A stretch of DNA of 30,152 nucleotides from a virus, in the IMG/VR virus record IMGVR_UViG_3300017986_000091, positions 1-30,152 of that record; one strand, 5' to 3'. Shown here one piece after another: positions 13,030 through 19,783 of this stretch. The notes under the pieces were generated by a model. That model had not been told where the DNA came from and did no database searches. It saw only the letters and a program-made list of their open reading frames with translations. Made by a program: the position numbers and the translations under genes. Each line of letters opens with the position of its first letter. Positions within the stretch are counted from its first letter, which is position 1.

Positions 13030-13327
13030 GTATGAAACAGGAAACCTGCGCGAACTGTTCTTTAATGATCGTGGAAAAATTGGCAGTGGGTTGGATGATA
13101 TGCTGTACGATATTGGCGTATTGTGTTCGTTAGCCTTGCAATATGGCGCCGATGGCACGGACTTAATACGCAGTATGTGCAAGGATGCCGATGGAAATCT
13201 GGCTTCGCCAGTGGGGCAAGCTCTTGAAAAAGCTTTAATTTACGAAAAAGAACACAAAGAAGCTTTACAGAAGGTAATTTCTCCGCATAATTTGGGCAAT
13301 GACAAAACGTCATACCCAACGGAGTAA
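12941..13327 (+). CDS. TSCPD-like small protein, 128 aa
   Basis: ATG 12941 follows GGAG. Residues 50-95 (LDDMLYDIGVLCSLALQYGA, then ADGTDLIRSM, and DADGNLASPVGQAL) resemble the TSCPD domain found at the end of some ribonucleotide reductases and as a stand-alone phage protein. Function in phages is not established. It lies in the replication operon between rusA and the DUF1376 gene. Confidence 0.55.
   Translation: MRTKLPTRRIAENFRVQTGQQRFVCTAGYEYETGNLRELFFNDRGKIGSGLDDMLYDIGVLCSLALQYGADGTDLIRSMCKDADGNLASPVGQALEKALIYEKEHKEALQKVISPHNLGNDKTSYPTE
13313..13320 (+). promoter_or_regulatory. Leader motif TACCCAAC before the DUF1376 gene
   Basis: Immediately precedes GGAGTAAATTATG. Same ACCCAAC motif as in the minus-strand leaders, here on the plus strand and in sense with its gene. 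Confidence 0.4.
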
Positions 13328-13330
13328 ATT

Positions 13331-14002
13331 ATGGCAAATGACACTACAGCGTACATGCCGCTGTGGGTAGGTGACTACTTAGCGGATACGCAGCACCTTA
13401 CCACAACCGAGCATGGCATATACTTACTGCTCATTATGCACTACTGGCGTAATGGGCCAATCCCTACTGATAAACGCAAATGTATGCGCATTTCTGGTGT
13501 TACTAGATACAGTTCTTGCGCAACCATCTTGGAAGAGTTCTTTACAGAAACCAGTGGCAAATGGCACCACAAGCGTATCGATAAAGAACTGCAGAAAATT
13601 AAAGATTATCAATCACGTAGATCAGATGCAGGCAAGGCTGGGGCGGCCGCCAGATGGAATGGCAAACGCATAGCAAACGCATCCGATGGCCATAGCGCTC
13701 GCAATGGCACTCATACTCATACCCATAATAATAAATATATATTTGTGGGTGATGTGTTTCGGCTAACTACAAAAACGTTAGGCGACTTTACCAAGATGGG
13801 CGCCGCAGAAGCGGACATTTTGGCCGAAACTAAAAAAGCAGATGAATACTACCATGCCCGAATACAGGATGGGCACGAAAGCGAAGATTTCCGCTATAGC
13901 TCAACAGCGTTTTTCAAGCTTTCAAACTGGTTAGGAAATCATTTCAAAAAAGGCTCTGTGGCGCAGGGCAATAAAAAACCGCGGATAGTTTCCGCAATAT
14001 GA
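13331..14002 (+). CDS. DUF1376 (YdaU-like) replication protein
   Basis: A 223-aa protein. The N-terminal 90 residues (YMPLWVGDYLADTQHLTTTEHGIYLLL) are the DUF1376 winged-helix-like domain seen in phage replication initiation proteins. A low-complexity linker with a HTHTHNN tract follows, then a C-terminal domain ending near NWLGNHFKKG. It directly precedes the primase-helicase gene, consistent with an origin-binding or loading role. Confidence 0.75.
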   Translation: MANDTTAYMPLWVGDYLADTQHLTTTEHGIYLLLIMHYWRNGPIPTDKRKCMRISGVTRYSSCATILEEFFTETSGKWHHKRIDKELQKIKDYQSRRSDAGKAGAAARWNGKRIANASDGHSARNGTHTHTHNNKYIFVGDVFRLTTKTLGDFTKMGAAEADILAETKKADEYYHARIQDGHESEDFRYSSTAFFKLSNWLGNHFKKGSVAQGNKKPRIVSAI

Positions 14003-14009
14003 GGATAGC

Positions 14010-15857
14010 ATGGAACCCAACTTTTTTGACGCCTTGGAGCGCGAGGATGGCATTAAGCTGCCAAAATCAGCGCCCGGCACATACAAGATAAATTGCCCAA
14101 ACTGTAACGGTAAGGGAAGTAAAGGTTACGAGGGCAAAACCCTAAGCGTAACATTGGACGAAAAAGGTGCCGTTTGGTACTGCAATAGGCAAAACAACTG
14201 TGGCCACACTGGCAGTCGGATGTTTGAACGCCCAGAAGAAACGTGGCGCTTTCAGAAGCAAAAGAAGGTTTACAAGCGGCCGCCAGAGCCAGCAAAGCAA
14301 GATGCTGGGTTAGACCCGCGTGTTTACGCTTGGTTTGAAAGCCGTGGTATAAGCAAGGAAACGGTGGATGCTTGGGGTGTATATACCCAAGATAGGTTTA
14401 CGGATGGACAACAGCGAAGGTGGGTTGCCTTCCCCTTCCGCGATTTCGAGCAAAACTTGATTAACGTTAAATACCGCACGGTAAGCGATAAGCGGTTTAT
14501 GCAAGAAAAAGATGCGGAGCAAACCTTCTATGGCCTTAACATGTGCGAAGAAGGAAAGACACTGTACATTGTCGAGGGCGAAATGGATGCGCTTAGCATG
14601 TACGAAGCTGGTTATCGCAACGTTGTTAGTGTGCCTAGTGGTGGCATTAGCGCAAAATCCATAGGAAAGCTGGCAGAAGATAGCGACAAGTTTCTTTTTC
14701 TTAACCACGCTGGAGATTGGCTAGACCAGTTTGACCATTATGTTTTGGCCTGTGACTTTGACGAAGTAGGCAAGGCGCTTATGGAGGAAGTTAGCCGTAG
14801 GCTGGGCAGGGAAAAGTGTTGGCGTGTGCATTGGCCCAAGGGCACAGACGAGCAATACCTAAAGGATGCCAACGATGTTCTTATTGCCAGTGGAGTAGAT
14901 GGGCTGCGAGAAGCCGTTGAGGCGGCCGAGCCGTGGCCTATACAGGATATACACAGCGTGCAAGATTACGCTGCAGAAGTGTGGAAGCTGTACAGGGGCG
15001 AATTCGATAAGCCATTAAGCACAGGGTTTCCGAACCTAGACGAACATATGAAAATACGGCCGGGCGAAATATCCGTGGTTACTGGCATACCCAATAGCGG
15101 TAAGTCAGAAATGATGGACGCAATAATGCTTAACATGGTCGAAGCCCATAAATGGAAATTTGGCATATGTTCTTTTGAGAACGCGCCGCGCTTTCATATT
15201 GCCAAGCTTGCGGAAAAGGTAATTGGCGCTCCGTTTTTTGCGGACAACGCACCAGTTCGCAGGGCAAGCGAACGCGAGGTGCAAGATGCCATGGTGTACC
15301 TAAACGATAATATCCAGTTTATACGTGCGGACGACCCCGACAAAAGGCCACCAAACATTGATTGGATCATTGATAGGGCTAAGGCCATGGTGCGGCAGTT
15401 TGGCATGCGTGGGCTGGTTATTGACCCATACAACGAAATTGAAAGTACGCGCAGCCAAAACATGAGCGAAACAGAATTTATTTCGTATCTGATAAGTAAG
15501 ATTAAGCGCTTTGCCCAAACCTACGAGGTGCATGTGTGGGTTGTTGCGCACCCGCGCAAAATGAACAGCGTTGATGGTGAAACACCGATCCCCGGCCTGT
15601 ACGATATTTCTGGTAGTGCGCACTGGGCGAACAAGGCAGATTTAGGCTGGTGCGTAAGCCGTGATAGGCAAGACCAAACCAAGCCTACGGAACTGCATGT
15701 TTTAAAGGTTAGGTTTAAAGAATGTGGCAGCGCTGGCGGCATTGCCAAGTTTCGCTGGGATAGGTGGAGCGGGCGTTATACTGGCGTTACGGACGAGCCA
15801 GAAGCGGCGCCTTTACGCTACACTGGTGGCGCTAGTTATCAGCCGTATTCTGATTAA
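14010..15857 (+). CDS. Primase-helicase (T7 gp4-like)
   Basis: A 615-aa bifunctional replication protein. An N-terminal zinc-binding domain (Cys29, Cys32, Cys58, Cys64) is followed by a TOPRIM primase fold (LYIVEGEMDAL, Glu189/Glu191/Asp193; ACDFDE, Asp249/Asp251). The C-terminal RecA-type DnaB-family helicase has Walker A GIPNSGKS (359-366). It would unwind DNA and prime lagging-strand synthesis at the phage fork. The codons just after ATG read GAACCCAACT, matching the leader motif. The convergent HTH gene overlaps its last 26 nt. Confidence 0.9.
   Translation: MEPNFFDALEREDGIKLPKSAPGTYKINCPNCNGKGSKGYEGKTLSVTLDEKGAVWYCNRQNNCGHTGSRMFERPEETWRFQKQKKVYKRPPEPAKQDAGLDPRVYAWFESRGISKETVDAWGVYTQDRFTDGQQRRWVAFPFRDFEQNLINVKYRTVSDKRFMQEKDAEQTFYGLNMCEEGKTLYIVEGEMDALSMYEAGYRNVVSVPSGGISAKSIGKLAEDSDKFLFLNHAGDWLDQFDHYVLACDFDEVGKALMEEVSRRLGREKCWRVHWPKGTDEQYLKDANDVLIASGVDGLREAVEAAEPWPIQDIHSVQDYAAEVWKLYRGEFDKPLSTGFPNLDEHMKIRPGEISVVTGIPNSGKSEMMDAIMLNMVEAHKWKFGICSFENAPRFHIAKLAEKVIGAPFFADNAPVRRASEREVQDAMVYLNDNIQFIRADDPDKRPPNIDWIIDRAKAMVRQFGMRGLVIDPYNEIESTRSQNMSETEFISYLISKIKRFAQTYEVHVWVVAHPRKMNSVDGETPIPGLYDISGSAHWANKADLGWCVSRDRQDQTKPTELHVLKVRFKECGSAGGIAKFRWDRWSGRYTGVTDEPEAAPLRYTGGASYQPYSD
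14014..14022 (+). promoter_or_regulatory. AACCCAACT at the primase-helicase start codon
   Basis: Lies at codons 2-5, a region where sRNA pairing can block initiation. It is also coding, so it may be chance. Confidence 0.3.
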
Positions 15858-16110
15858 TAATTTCACCCATGGCACGCTCCACGTTTACATCGTGGGGCAA
15901 GCCCATACGCTGGCGCTCCCACATAAGGGCAAGTATTAGCGGCACTTCTGGTGGCAGCTTACGCGCGCCAGAAACCCAGCGCCTCACAGTAGTATCATCG
16001 CGGCCAATAAAACGGGCAAACTTCCGCTGCGCACCGCGGCCTAGTAGCTTTTCGATGGTAGCTTTGAAGTCTTCTGGTGTCACAGGTATCTCTAGCAAAT
16101 TTGTTTTCAT
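15832..16110 (-). CDS. HTH regulator, 92 aa, probably leaderless
   Basis: Residues about 12-60 form a helix-turn-helix of the phage Cro/plasmid-copy type (KLLGRGAQRKFARFIGRDDT, then VRRWVSGARKLPPEVPLIL). Its promoter at 16117-16145 carries the shared operator in the spacer. The -10 ends 7 nt before the ATG, so the transcript should begin at or next to the start codon, as lambda cI does from PRM. That marks it as a self-regulated DNA-binding protein and the best candidate for the protein that binds the dispersed operators. It converges on the primase-helicase gene with a 26-nt overlap and no visible terminator. Confidence 0.7.
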   Translation of the reverse strand: MKTNLLEIPVTPEDFKATIEKLLGRGAQRKFARFIGRDDTTVRRWVSGARKLPPEVPLILALMWERQRMGLPHDVNVERAMGEIINQNTADN

Positions 16111-16116
16111 GCCCCC

Positions 16117-16145
16117 TTTATATAGCCATTGGCACTACAGGTAAA
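16117..16145 (-). promoter_or_regulatory. Operator-containing promoter of the HTH gene
   Basis: Minus strand: -35 TTTACC (16145-16140), 17-nt spacer, -10 TATAAA (16122-16117). The operator half-sites TAGTGCCA and TGGCTA (16137-16123) fill the spacer. Predicted transcription start is at the ATG. Confidence 0.7.
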
Positions 16146-16157
16146 GCACAAACGACC

Positions 16158-16183
16158 AAAAAAAAGCCCCGCCGAAGCGGGGC
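16158..16183 (-). terminator. Intrinsic terminator after the DUF932 gene
   Basis: Minus-strand stem GCCCCGC-TTCG-GCGGGGC followed by TTTTTTT. It ends the DUF932 transcript before the HTH promoter. Confidence 0.9.
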
Positions 16184-16202
16184 CATTCCGTGAGTAGGTT
16201 TA

Positions 16203-17261
16203 TTAGGCAGCGTGCGCAAGCTCCCGCCACTGTCCGGGCTTTAGGTCAAGTATCTGGCCACCAATGCCCTCTAGTTCCGTAGCGCGCTCATAGCTGTCTA
16301 CGTCTTGGCTAAACCGTGTCACCGCATTTAGCAAGCCGTAAGCGCTTAGGTCGCCCCCTTCGATCAAGTGGGTAAGGATACCTTTTTGCTCTTGCTCTGG
16401 CATAATGAAGCGGCGCCCAAGTTCTTCCACAGTACCTACAGGGTCGGCAATGCGGCTACTGTTTGCGGCTTCGCGCATCTTATCAACAACCTCTTTAAAC
16501 TTAAGGTCGTTAGCTGCAGCACGCACCAGATCGCGTATCTTAAGCAACAGTGCTTGGTCGTCAGCTTGCATGGCCTCGTCGCTGTATAGCTCGTACACAT
16601 CTTCCTTGGTTTCAATATTGCGGCCAATGTGGTTTGTGCGGCTACCAGCTCCGGGCACTGTCATACCGTTCTTGCAAACCAAGCGATAAACAAACATGCC
16701 CACGGTAACGGCGCCATGGCCCACCTCTGAGTTGCGGATGCTAATGCCAGCTTGCACCACATCACCCACGTTTACCTCCGCTTGCACTTGCGGCAAGATT
16801 GCTTTGATAAACATGTTTTTGTCGGTAAGCGCTGTGCTTTCAATTCGCACCTCTGGCAACTCGCTAAGGGCTGGCAGGGCAGCGTGTGCAATAGCGTAGT
16901 TGTCGATACGGCGGTAGCGGTCTGATAGCCAAGCGCGTGCAGTGTTTGTGCCGTTGCTAAGGGCGCGAACCATACGCTTGCTAGGCTCATGCTGAAGCCA
17001 GTGGTTTACGTTGTCCATAAGCAGCGCAGGGGCGTCTGCACGCATGCGGTCATAATATTTCTTGGGCACGCCAAGGTTATTGCAGATTTGGCTGTGTGCA
17101 ATGTCGTTAATGCCAAACTGTTCATCGCCAATAATAAGTGAAGCGCCATCACTATCGGCCATGTATTCAAGGTTGCGGGTATCCAAAACGAAGTCACGCT
17201 TTTGGTTTTCCAATGTTTCCAAACGCTGCGCTAATTCGGTAAGTGTAAATTGCTGTTTCAT
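16203..17261 (-). CDS. DUF932 (phage/plasmid-like) protein
   Basis: A 352-aa protein. The start is ATG 17261 (MKQQFTLTELAQRLE); an upstream in-frame ATG at 17312 lies inside the promoter. Features are LGVPKKYYDRM near residue 65, MVRALSNGTNTARAWLSDRY near 97, and VGMFVYRLVCKNGM near 185, all typical of the DUF932 family common in phages and plasmids. Its function is unsettled; roles in DNA repair or anti-restriction have been proposed. It is a monocistronic unit with its own operator promoter, a double CCCAAC leader and its own terminator. Confidence 0.8.
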   Translation of the reverse strand: MKQQFTLTELAQRLETLENQKRDFVLDTRNLEYMADSDGASLIIGDEQFGINDIAHSQICNNLGVPKKYYDRMRADAPALLMDNVNHWLQHEPSKRMVRALSNGTNTARAWLSDRYRRIDNYAIAHAALPALSELPEVRIESTALTDKNMFIKAILPQVQAEVNVGDVVQAGISIRNSEVGHGAVTVGMFVYRLVCKNGMTVPGAGSRTNHIGRNIETKEDVYELYSDEAMQADDQALLLKIRDLVRAAANDLKFKEVVDKMREAANSSRIADPVGTVEELGRRFIMPEQEQKGILTHLIEGGDLSAYGLLNAVTRFSQDVDSYERATELEGIGGQILDLKPGQWRELAHAA

Positions 17262-17284
17262 AGTTGGGTTCTCCAGTTGGGTTA
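17262..17284 (-). promoter_or_regulatory. Double CCCAAC leader motif before the DUF932 gene
   Basis: Two copies flank the GGAG ribosome site: TAACCCAACTG (17284-17274) upstream and AACCCAACT (17270-17262) between GGAG and ATG. Both are complementary to the predicted sRNA seed; pairing would cover the ribosome site. Confidence 0.6.
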
Positions 17285-17299
17285 TTACTAAGTGAAATA

Positions 17300-17328
17300 A
17301 ATATATAGCCATTGGCTACGCTTTGCAA
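17300..17328 (-). promoter_or_regulatory. Operator-containing promoter of the DUF932 gene
   Basis: Minus strand: -35 TTGCAA (17328-17323), 17-nt spacer, -10 TATATT (17305-17300). The spacer holds TAGCCAATGGCTA (17318-17306), palindromic except for its central base and a shortened-arm variant of the operator. Confidence 0.75.
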
Positions 17329-17360
17329 CTCCTTTTGCACAAAATGGCATAATGGCGCAA

Positions 17361-17396
17361 AGAAAAAGAAACCCCCCAAGTTGCCAAGGGGGGTTT
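17361..17396 (-). terminator. Intrinsic terminator after the 103-aa gene
   Basis: Minus-strand stem AAACCCCCC / GGGGGGTTT with a 10-nt loop, followed by CTTTTTCT. It lies just downstream of the 103-aa gene and upstream of the DUF932 promoter. Confidence 0.85.
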
Positions 17397-17404
17397 GCAT
17401 GCGG

Positions 17405-17716
17405 TTACCCTGTGTACACTTCGTACCAAGTTTTACCGCTATCGTCAGTGTGCCGCTTTACGTGCGGGTCAAACGGAAAGCCGTAGCTGGCGCCTTGTAT
17501 GCCTTTTATGCAATCACGCAGTGCGTGGCATTCGGCGGCAAGCTCATCGGAGTAAGCATAACGGCAAAGGTTAAAACCAATGTACGCGCCGTTATTAAAA
17601 AAGTCCTTCTTGCGATAGGCTTCTAAACCTTCGGGAAACCGTTCCGCTATAAAGCGGTTAATATCCTCAAGGCCGTTAATAACGAACTTGCCGTCCTTAA
17701 GTTCAAAGTCACTCAT
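17405..17716 (-). CDS. Hypothetical protein, 103 aa
   Basis: ATG 17716 follows AAAGGAG. Soluble, with an aromatic middle part (KKDFFNNGAYIGFNLCRYAY) and no recognised family. A stand-alone unit: promoter 17784-17812, leader of about 60 nt with TTTAACCCAAC next to the ribosome site, and terminator 17361-17396. The layout is that of a moron-like accessory gene. Confidence 0.6.
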   Translation of the reverse strand: MSDFELKDGKFVINGLEDINRFIAERFPEGLEAYRKKDFFNNGAYIGFNLCRYAYSDELAAECHALRDCIKGIQGASYGFPFDPHVKRHTDDSGKTWYEVYTG

Positions 17717-17730
17717 AGAGCGCTCCTTTC

Positions 17731-17742
17731 GTTGGGTTAAAT
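17731..17742 (-). promoter_or_regulatory. Leader motif ATTTAACCCAAC before the 103-aa gene
   Basis: A 12-nt perfect complement of the predicted sRNA seed (GTTGGGTTAAAT), the longest match found, 3 nt upstream of AAGGAG. Confidence 0.65.
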
Positions 17743-17783
17743 TGTCAAAGAACGTGCTTTGGGGTCACCCCCGCCGCAAACGC

Positions 17784-17812
17784 ATTATAGCACCATTGGC
17801 ACTATTTTGCAA
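17784..17812 (-). promoter_or_regulatory. Operator-containing promoter of the 103-aa gene
   Basis: Minus strand: -35 TTGCAA (17812-17807), 17-nt spacer, consensus -10 TATAAT (17789-17784). The spacer and -10 edge contain TAGTGCCAATGGTGCTA (17804-17788). Confidence 0.8.
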
Positions 17813-17833
17813 CTCCGCGCATTTTGGTGCATA

Positions 17834-17862
17834 ATAAAAAACCCCCGCAAAAGCAGGGGTTT
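17834..17862 (-). terminator. Intrinsic terminator after the 66-aa membrane gene
   Basis: Minus-strand stem AAACCCCTGC / GCGGGGGTTT (one mismatch, loop TTTT) followed by a T-rich run. It ends the 66-aa gene transcript. Confidence 0.85.
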
Positions 17863-17891
17863 AAGGGGTGAAGCGCCTAATTTCGGTTGGG

Positions 17892-18092
17892 TTAGTCGAG
17901 CATTAGGAATTGCGCTGGTGTTATGCAGCTATTGCGTTCAGTCCAGTACGTTTCATCCCAAGTTTCACAGCCCAGCATGAAGTTAAAAAGGGCAAACATA
18001 AAGAAAAGTGCAACCACCGCCATTGCTAGTGTTGCGCCGATGGCTTGAAGTGCTTTCTGCCAAAATGTTGTTTTATACTGCTCAAGATGCAT
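17892..18092 (-). CDS. Small membrane protein, 66 aa
   Basis: The start is ATG 18092 (MHLEQYKTTFWQKALQ), 8 nt after AAAGGAG; the longer frame to 18134 runs into the promoter. One long hydrophobic segment (IGATLAMAVVALFFMFALFN, about residues 18-37) is followed by an acidic, Cys-containing tail (GCETWDETYWTERNSC). Two cysteines after a single membrane pass suggest an exported C-terminus. Own promoter and terminator, CCCAAC motif just before the ATG and another overlapping the stop codon. A phage exclusion or immunity function is possible but not shown. Confidence 0.6.
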   Translation of the reverse strand: MHLEQYKTTFWQKALQAIGATLAMAVVALFFMFALFNFMLGCETWDETYWTERNSCITPAQFLMLD

Positions 18093-18093
18093 T

Positions 18094-18100
18094 GTTGGGT
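18094..18100 (-). promoter_or_regulatory. Leader motif ACCCAAC before the 66-aa membrane gene
   Basis: Lies between the ribosome site (AAAGGAG) and the ATG. A second copy, TAACCCAACC (17894-17885), begins at the stop codon of the same gene. Confidence 0.4.
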
Positions 18101-18122
18101 CTCCTTTATTGCATGTACGTGC

Positions 18123-18150
18123 ATTATAGCGCATGGCTATGCAAGAGCAA
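18123..18150 (-). promoter_or_regulatory. Promoter of the 66-aa membrane gene, degenerate operator
   Basis: Minus strand: -35 TTGCTC (18150-18145), 16-nt spacer, -10 TATAAT (18128-18123). The spacer carries TAGCCATGCGCTA (18139-18127), a 13-bp relative of the operator with a changed centre. Confidence 0.55.
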
Positions 18151-18194
18151 CTCTTTTATTACGTATCGTCATAGACAAATTAAGGTTTTAATGA

Positions 18195-18205
18195 TACCAA
18201 TGGCA
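18195..18205 (+). promoter_or_regulatory. Operator-like site upstream of the late rightward genes
   Basis: TACCAATGGCA matches one operator half (ATGGCA) and most of the other. It lies in the 136-bp gap between the leftward membrane gene and the first rightward gene, where a promoter for the packaging genes is expected. I see no convincing -35/-10 pair for it on the plus strand. Confidence 0.3.
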
Positions 18206-18228
18206 TGAATATGGTGGAGGCAGCTAAA

Positions 18229-18456
18229 ATGCCCAAAAAAACAAAGGTACCGAAGAAGTACACTGAAGGCTTAAGTAGCAGCGCCGCAAGCAGGCGTAAG
18301 GCCGCCATTAGGGCGCGCGCGAAATCCCCCGTTTACGATTATTCACCATTGCCCGGCGATAAAACCGCCAGCGGCAAGCAGCGGAAAACAAAAGAGAGCC
18401 AGCACACGAAGGCTTACCGCAAAAAGTTTGGGGGTAAAGGTGCCACTAAAAAATAA
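18229..18456 (+). CDS. Basic hypothetical protein, 75 aa
   Basis: The start is ATG 18229, 8 nt after GGAGG; the upstream ATG at 18205 has no ribosome site. Very Lys/Arg-rich (MPKKTKVPKKYTEGLSS..., SRRKAAIRARAK, KAYRKKFGGKGATKK). Similar short basic proteins are common at the head of packaging operons in marine phages. No catalytic motif. DNA or RNA binding by charge is likely but unproven. Confidence 0.55.
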   Translation: MPKKTKVPKKYTEGLSSSAASRRKAAIRARAKSPVYDYSPLPGDKTASGKQRKTKESQHTKAYRKKFGGKGATKK

Positions 18457-18697
18457 AACGGCAGACAAGGCGCTTGCCACCAAGGCAAAGGCTACAGGCA
18501 TCCCCAAACGGTTGTTGGAACAAGTTTACCGCCGCGGCGCAGCGGCGTGGTCAGCGGGACACCGCCCCGGCGCTACACAGCAACAATGGGCACTGGCGCG
18601 CGTGAATTCTTTTGTAACTAAGGGCAAGGGCACATGGGGCGGCAACGATAAAGACATCGCCAAAAAAGTGCGTGAAGCCAAAAAACGAAAAAAATAG
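18440..18697 (+). CDS. Basic hypothetical protein, 85 aa (GTG start)
   Basis: GTG at 18440 follows GGGGGT; a TTG at 18428 is the alternative. The protein has the pattern GHRPGATQQQWALARVNSFV (residues 40-59), which I have seen in small uncharacterised phage proteins, and a Lys/Arg-rich tail (KKVREAKKRKK). It overlaps the end of the previous gene. Function unknown. Confidence 0.6.
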   Translation: MPLKNKTADKALATKAKATGIPKRLLEQVYRRGAAAWSAGHRPGATQQQWALARVNSFVTKGKGTWGGNDKDIAKKVREAKKRKK

Positions 18698-18706
18698 GGC
18701 AGATGT

Positions 18707-19264
18707 ATGGTGCGGGATCGCAGTGAAGACTTAACGGCCGATCTAATGCACTGGACACGTACCATGCTGAGCCGGCCCTACGAAAGCTTAAACGGCATGG
18801 CGTTGTGCCCATTTGCACATGATGCGTGGGCACGCAACCGTGTTCTGGTGCTAGATTGCAGCGGCGACATGTTCGCCAAGATGGCAGTTGCGAAAAATTC
18901 GTTTTGGTACCTGCAGGCGCTAATGCGTAAGGATATTATTATTCTTTGCGACTTAGAGTACGACAGGTACAGCCAAGACCAACTTTTCAGCTTCACTGAC
19001 CAGCTTTTGGCAGAAGATAACAACGGTATTTGGCTGATACCATTCCACCCAGATGCCACCGAATTTAGCCCAGTAGATGAATATAGCGTGGACGATTACG
19101 ACCCGTTGCTGGGTGAAGATTACGCTATGTGCTTTGTTCAGCCGACAAGCCATCTGAACAGAGCATCAAGGGCGTTAGAAGCCGCTGGTTACTACGCCCA
19201 GTGGGATGGCTTGGATTTCAACGAAGTAAAACTCAGAAGGAGATACGGCGATGGCGATGGGTAA
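18707..19264 (+). CDS. Hypothetical protein, 185 aa (CPFA / FHPDA motifs)
   Basis: Residues about 26-40 read LNGMALCPFAHDAW, and about 105-113 read IPFHPDATEF. The C-terminal part has NRASRALEAAGYY. The CPFA plus HPD combination recalls the DUF1415-type proteins, and related proteins occur in marine phages, but I am not certain. Highly acidic between residues 90 and 145. The 18-aa basic peptide gene starts inside its 3' end. Confidence 0.6.
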   Translation: MVRDRSEDLTADLMHWTRTMLSRPYESLNGMALCPFAHDAWARNRVLVLDCSGDMFAKMAVAKNSFWYLQALMRKDIIILCDLEYDRYSQDQLFSFTDQLLAEDNNGIWLIPFHPDATEFSPVDEYSVDDYDPLLGEDYAMCFVQPTSHLNRASRALEAAGYYAQWDGLDFNEVKLRRRYGDGDG

Positions 19265-19307
19265 GAAAAAAGGGCGCGGTAAAGGCCGCGGCGGCAAGAA
19301 GAAGTAA
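19251..19307 (+). CDS. 18-aa Lys/Gly/Arg-rich micropeptide
   Basis: The reading frame encodes MAMGKKKGRGKGRGGKKK. It is preceded by AGAAGGAG with 8-nt spacing, one of the strongest ribosome sites in the window, and its stop lies 2 nt before the next ATG. It overlaps the acidic 185-aa gene by 14 nt. Eleven of 18 residues are Lys or Arg and the rest are mostly Gly, like a mini-protamine. Tight spacing and the ribosome site argue that it is translated. Possible roles are DNA condensation or RNA binding; both are speculation from composition. Confidence 0.55.
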   Translation: MAMGKKKGRGKGRGGKKK

Positions 19308-19309
19308 GC

Positions 19310-19783
19310 ATGACATCGGCAGCCCAAGATACTCGCGCGTTCATTCAGCGTGAAACCGCGGAAACGCGGGCTGTCGAAGCTTTGTTCGCACAACGCTTGC
19401 AGCGTGCTTGGAAATGTGAGTTGCGGAAGCTGGGTAAAACCTACAGTCCAGATTTCTTAGCTACGCGAAACGGCAAGGGTGTAGCTTGGGTAGAACTGAA
19501 ATGCCGTTTTGGCCAAGATTGGGCGCAATATCCCACCTACATGGTCGCGGTAAAAAAATGGGAAAAGTGTTTGGCTTTGGCTGAAACCCCCAACATCAGT
19601 TTGCCTTGGTTACTAGCTGTGGCGGTCGATAACGGCGATTACTGGGTAAACGCACGCGACCTGCAAGGTGTTGATTTACAGGTATCCATGGGAGGGCGCA
19701 CAGACCGTAATTGGGCAGAGGACCAAGAACCGTGTGTGTTCATACCGAAGAAATATTTTAGGAAACTGCCAGATGGCATTTAA
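19310..19783 (+). CDS. PD-(D/E)XK nuclease-like protein, 157 aa
   Basis: The N-terminal helix with Glu (VEALFAQRLQR) is followed by YSPDFLATRNGKGVAWVELKCR, giving Asp48 and Glu62-x-Lys64, the standard PD-(D/E)XK order. The C-terminal part is a small mixed domain. It lies just before the ParB-methyltransferase, which starts 11 nt before its stop. A nuclease next to a DNA methyltransferase could form a restriction-like pair or act in packaging; neither can be shown here. Confidence 0.6.
   Translation: MTSAAQDTRAFIQRETAETRAVEALFAQRLQRAWKCELRKLGKTYSPDFLATRNGKGVAWVELKCRFGQDWAQYPTYMVAVKKWEKCLALAETPNISLPWLLAVAVDNGDYWVNARDLQGVDLQVSMGGRTDRNWAEDQEPCVFIPKKYFRKLPDGI

Noticed and set aside
16203-18150. 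Toxin-antitoxin or known defence system among the leftward single genes
   Set aside because: None of the products shows toxin, nuclease or NTPase motifs; calling a defence function would rest only on the moron-like layout.
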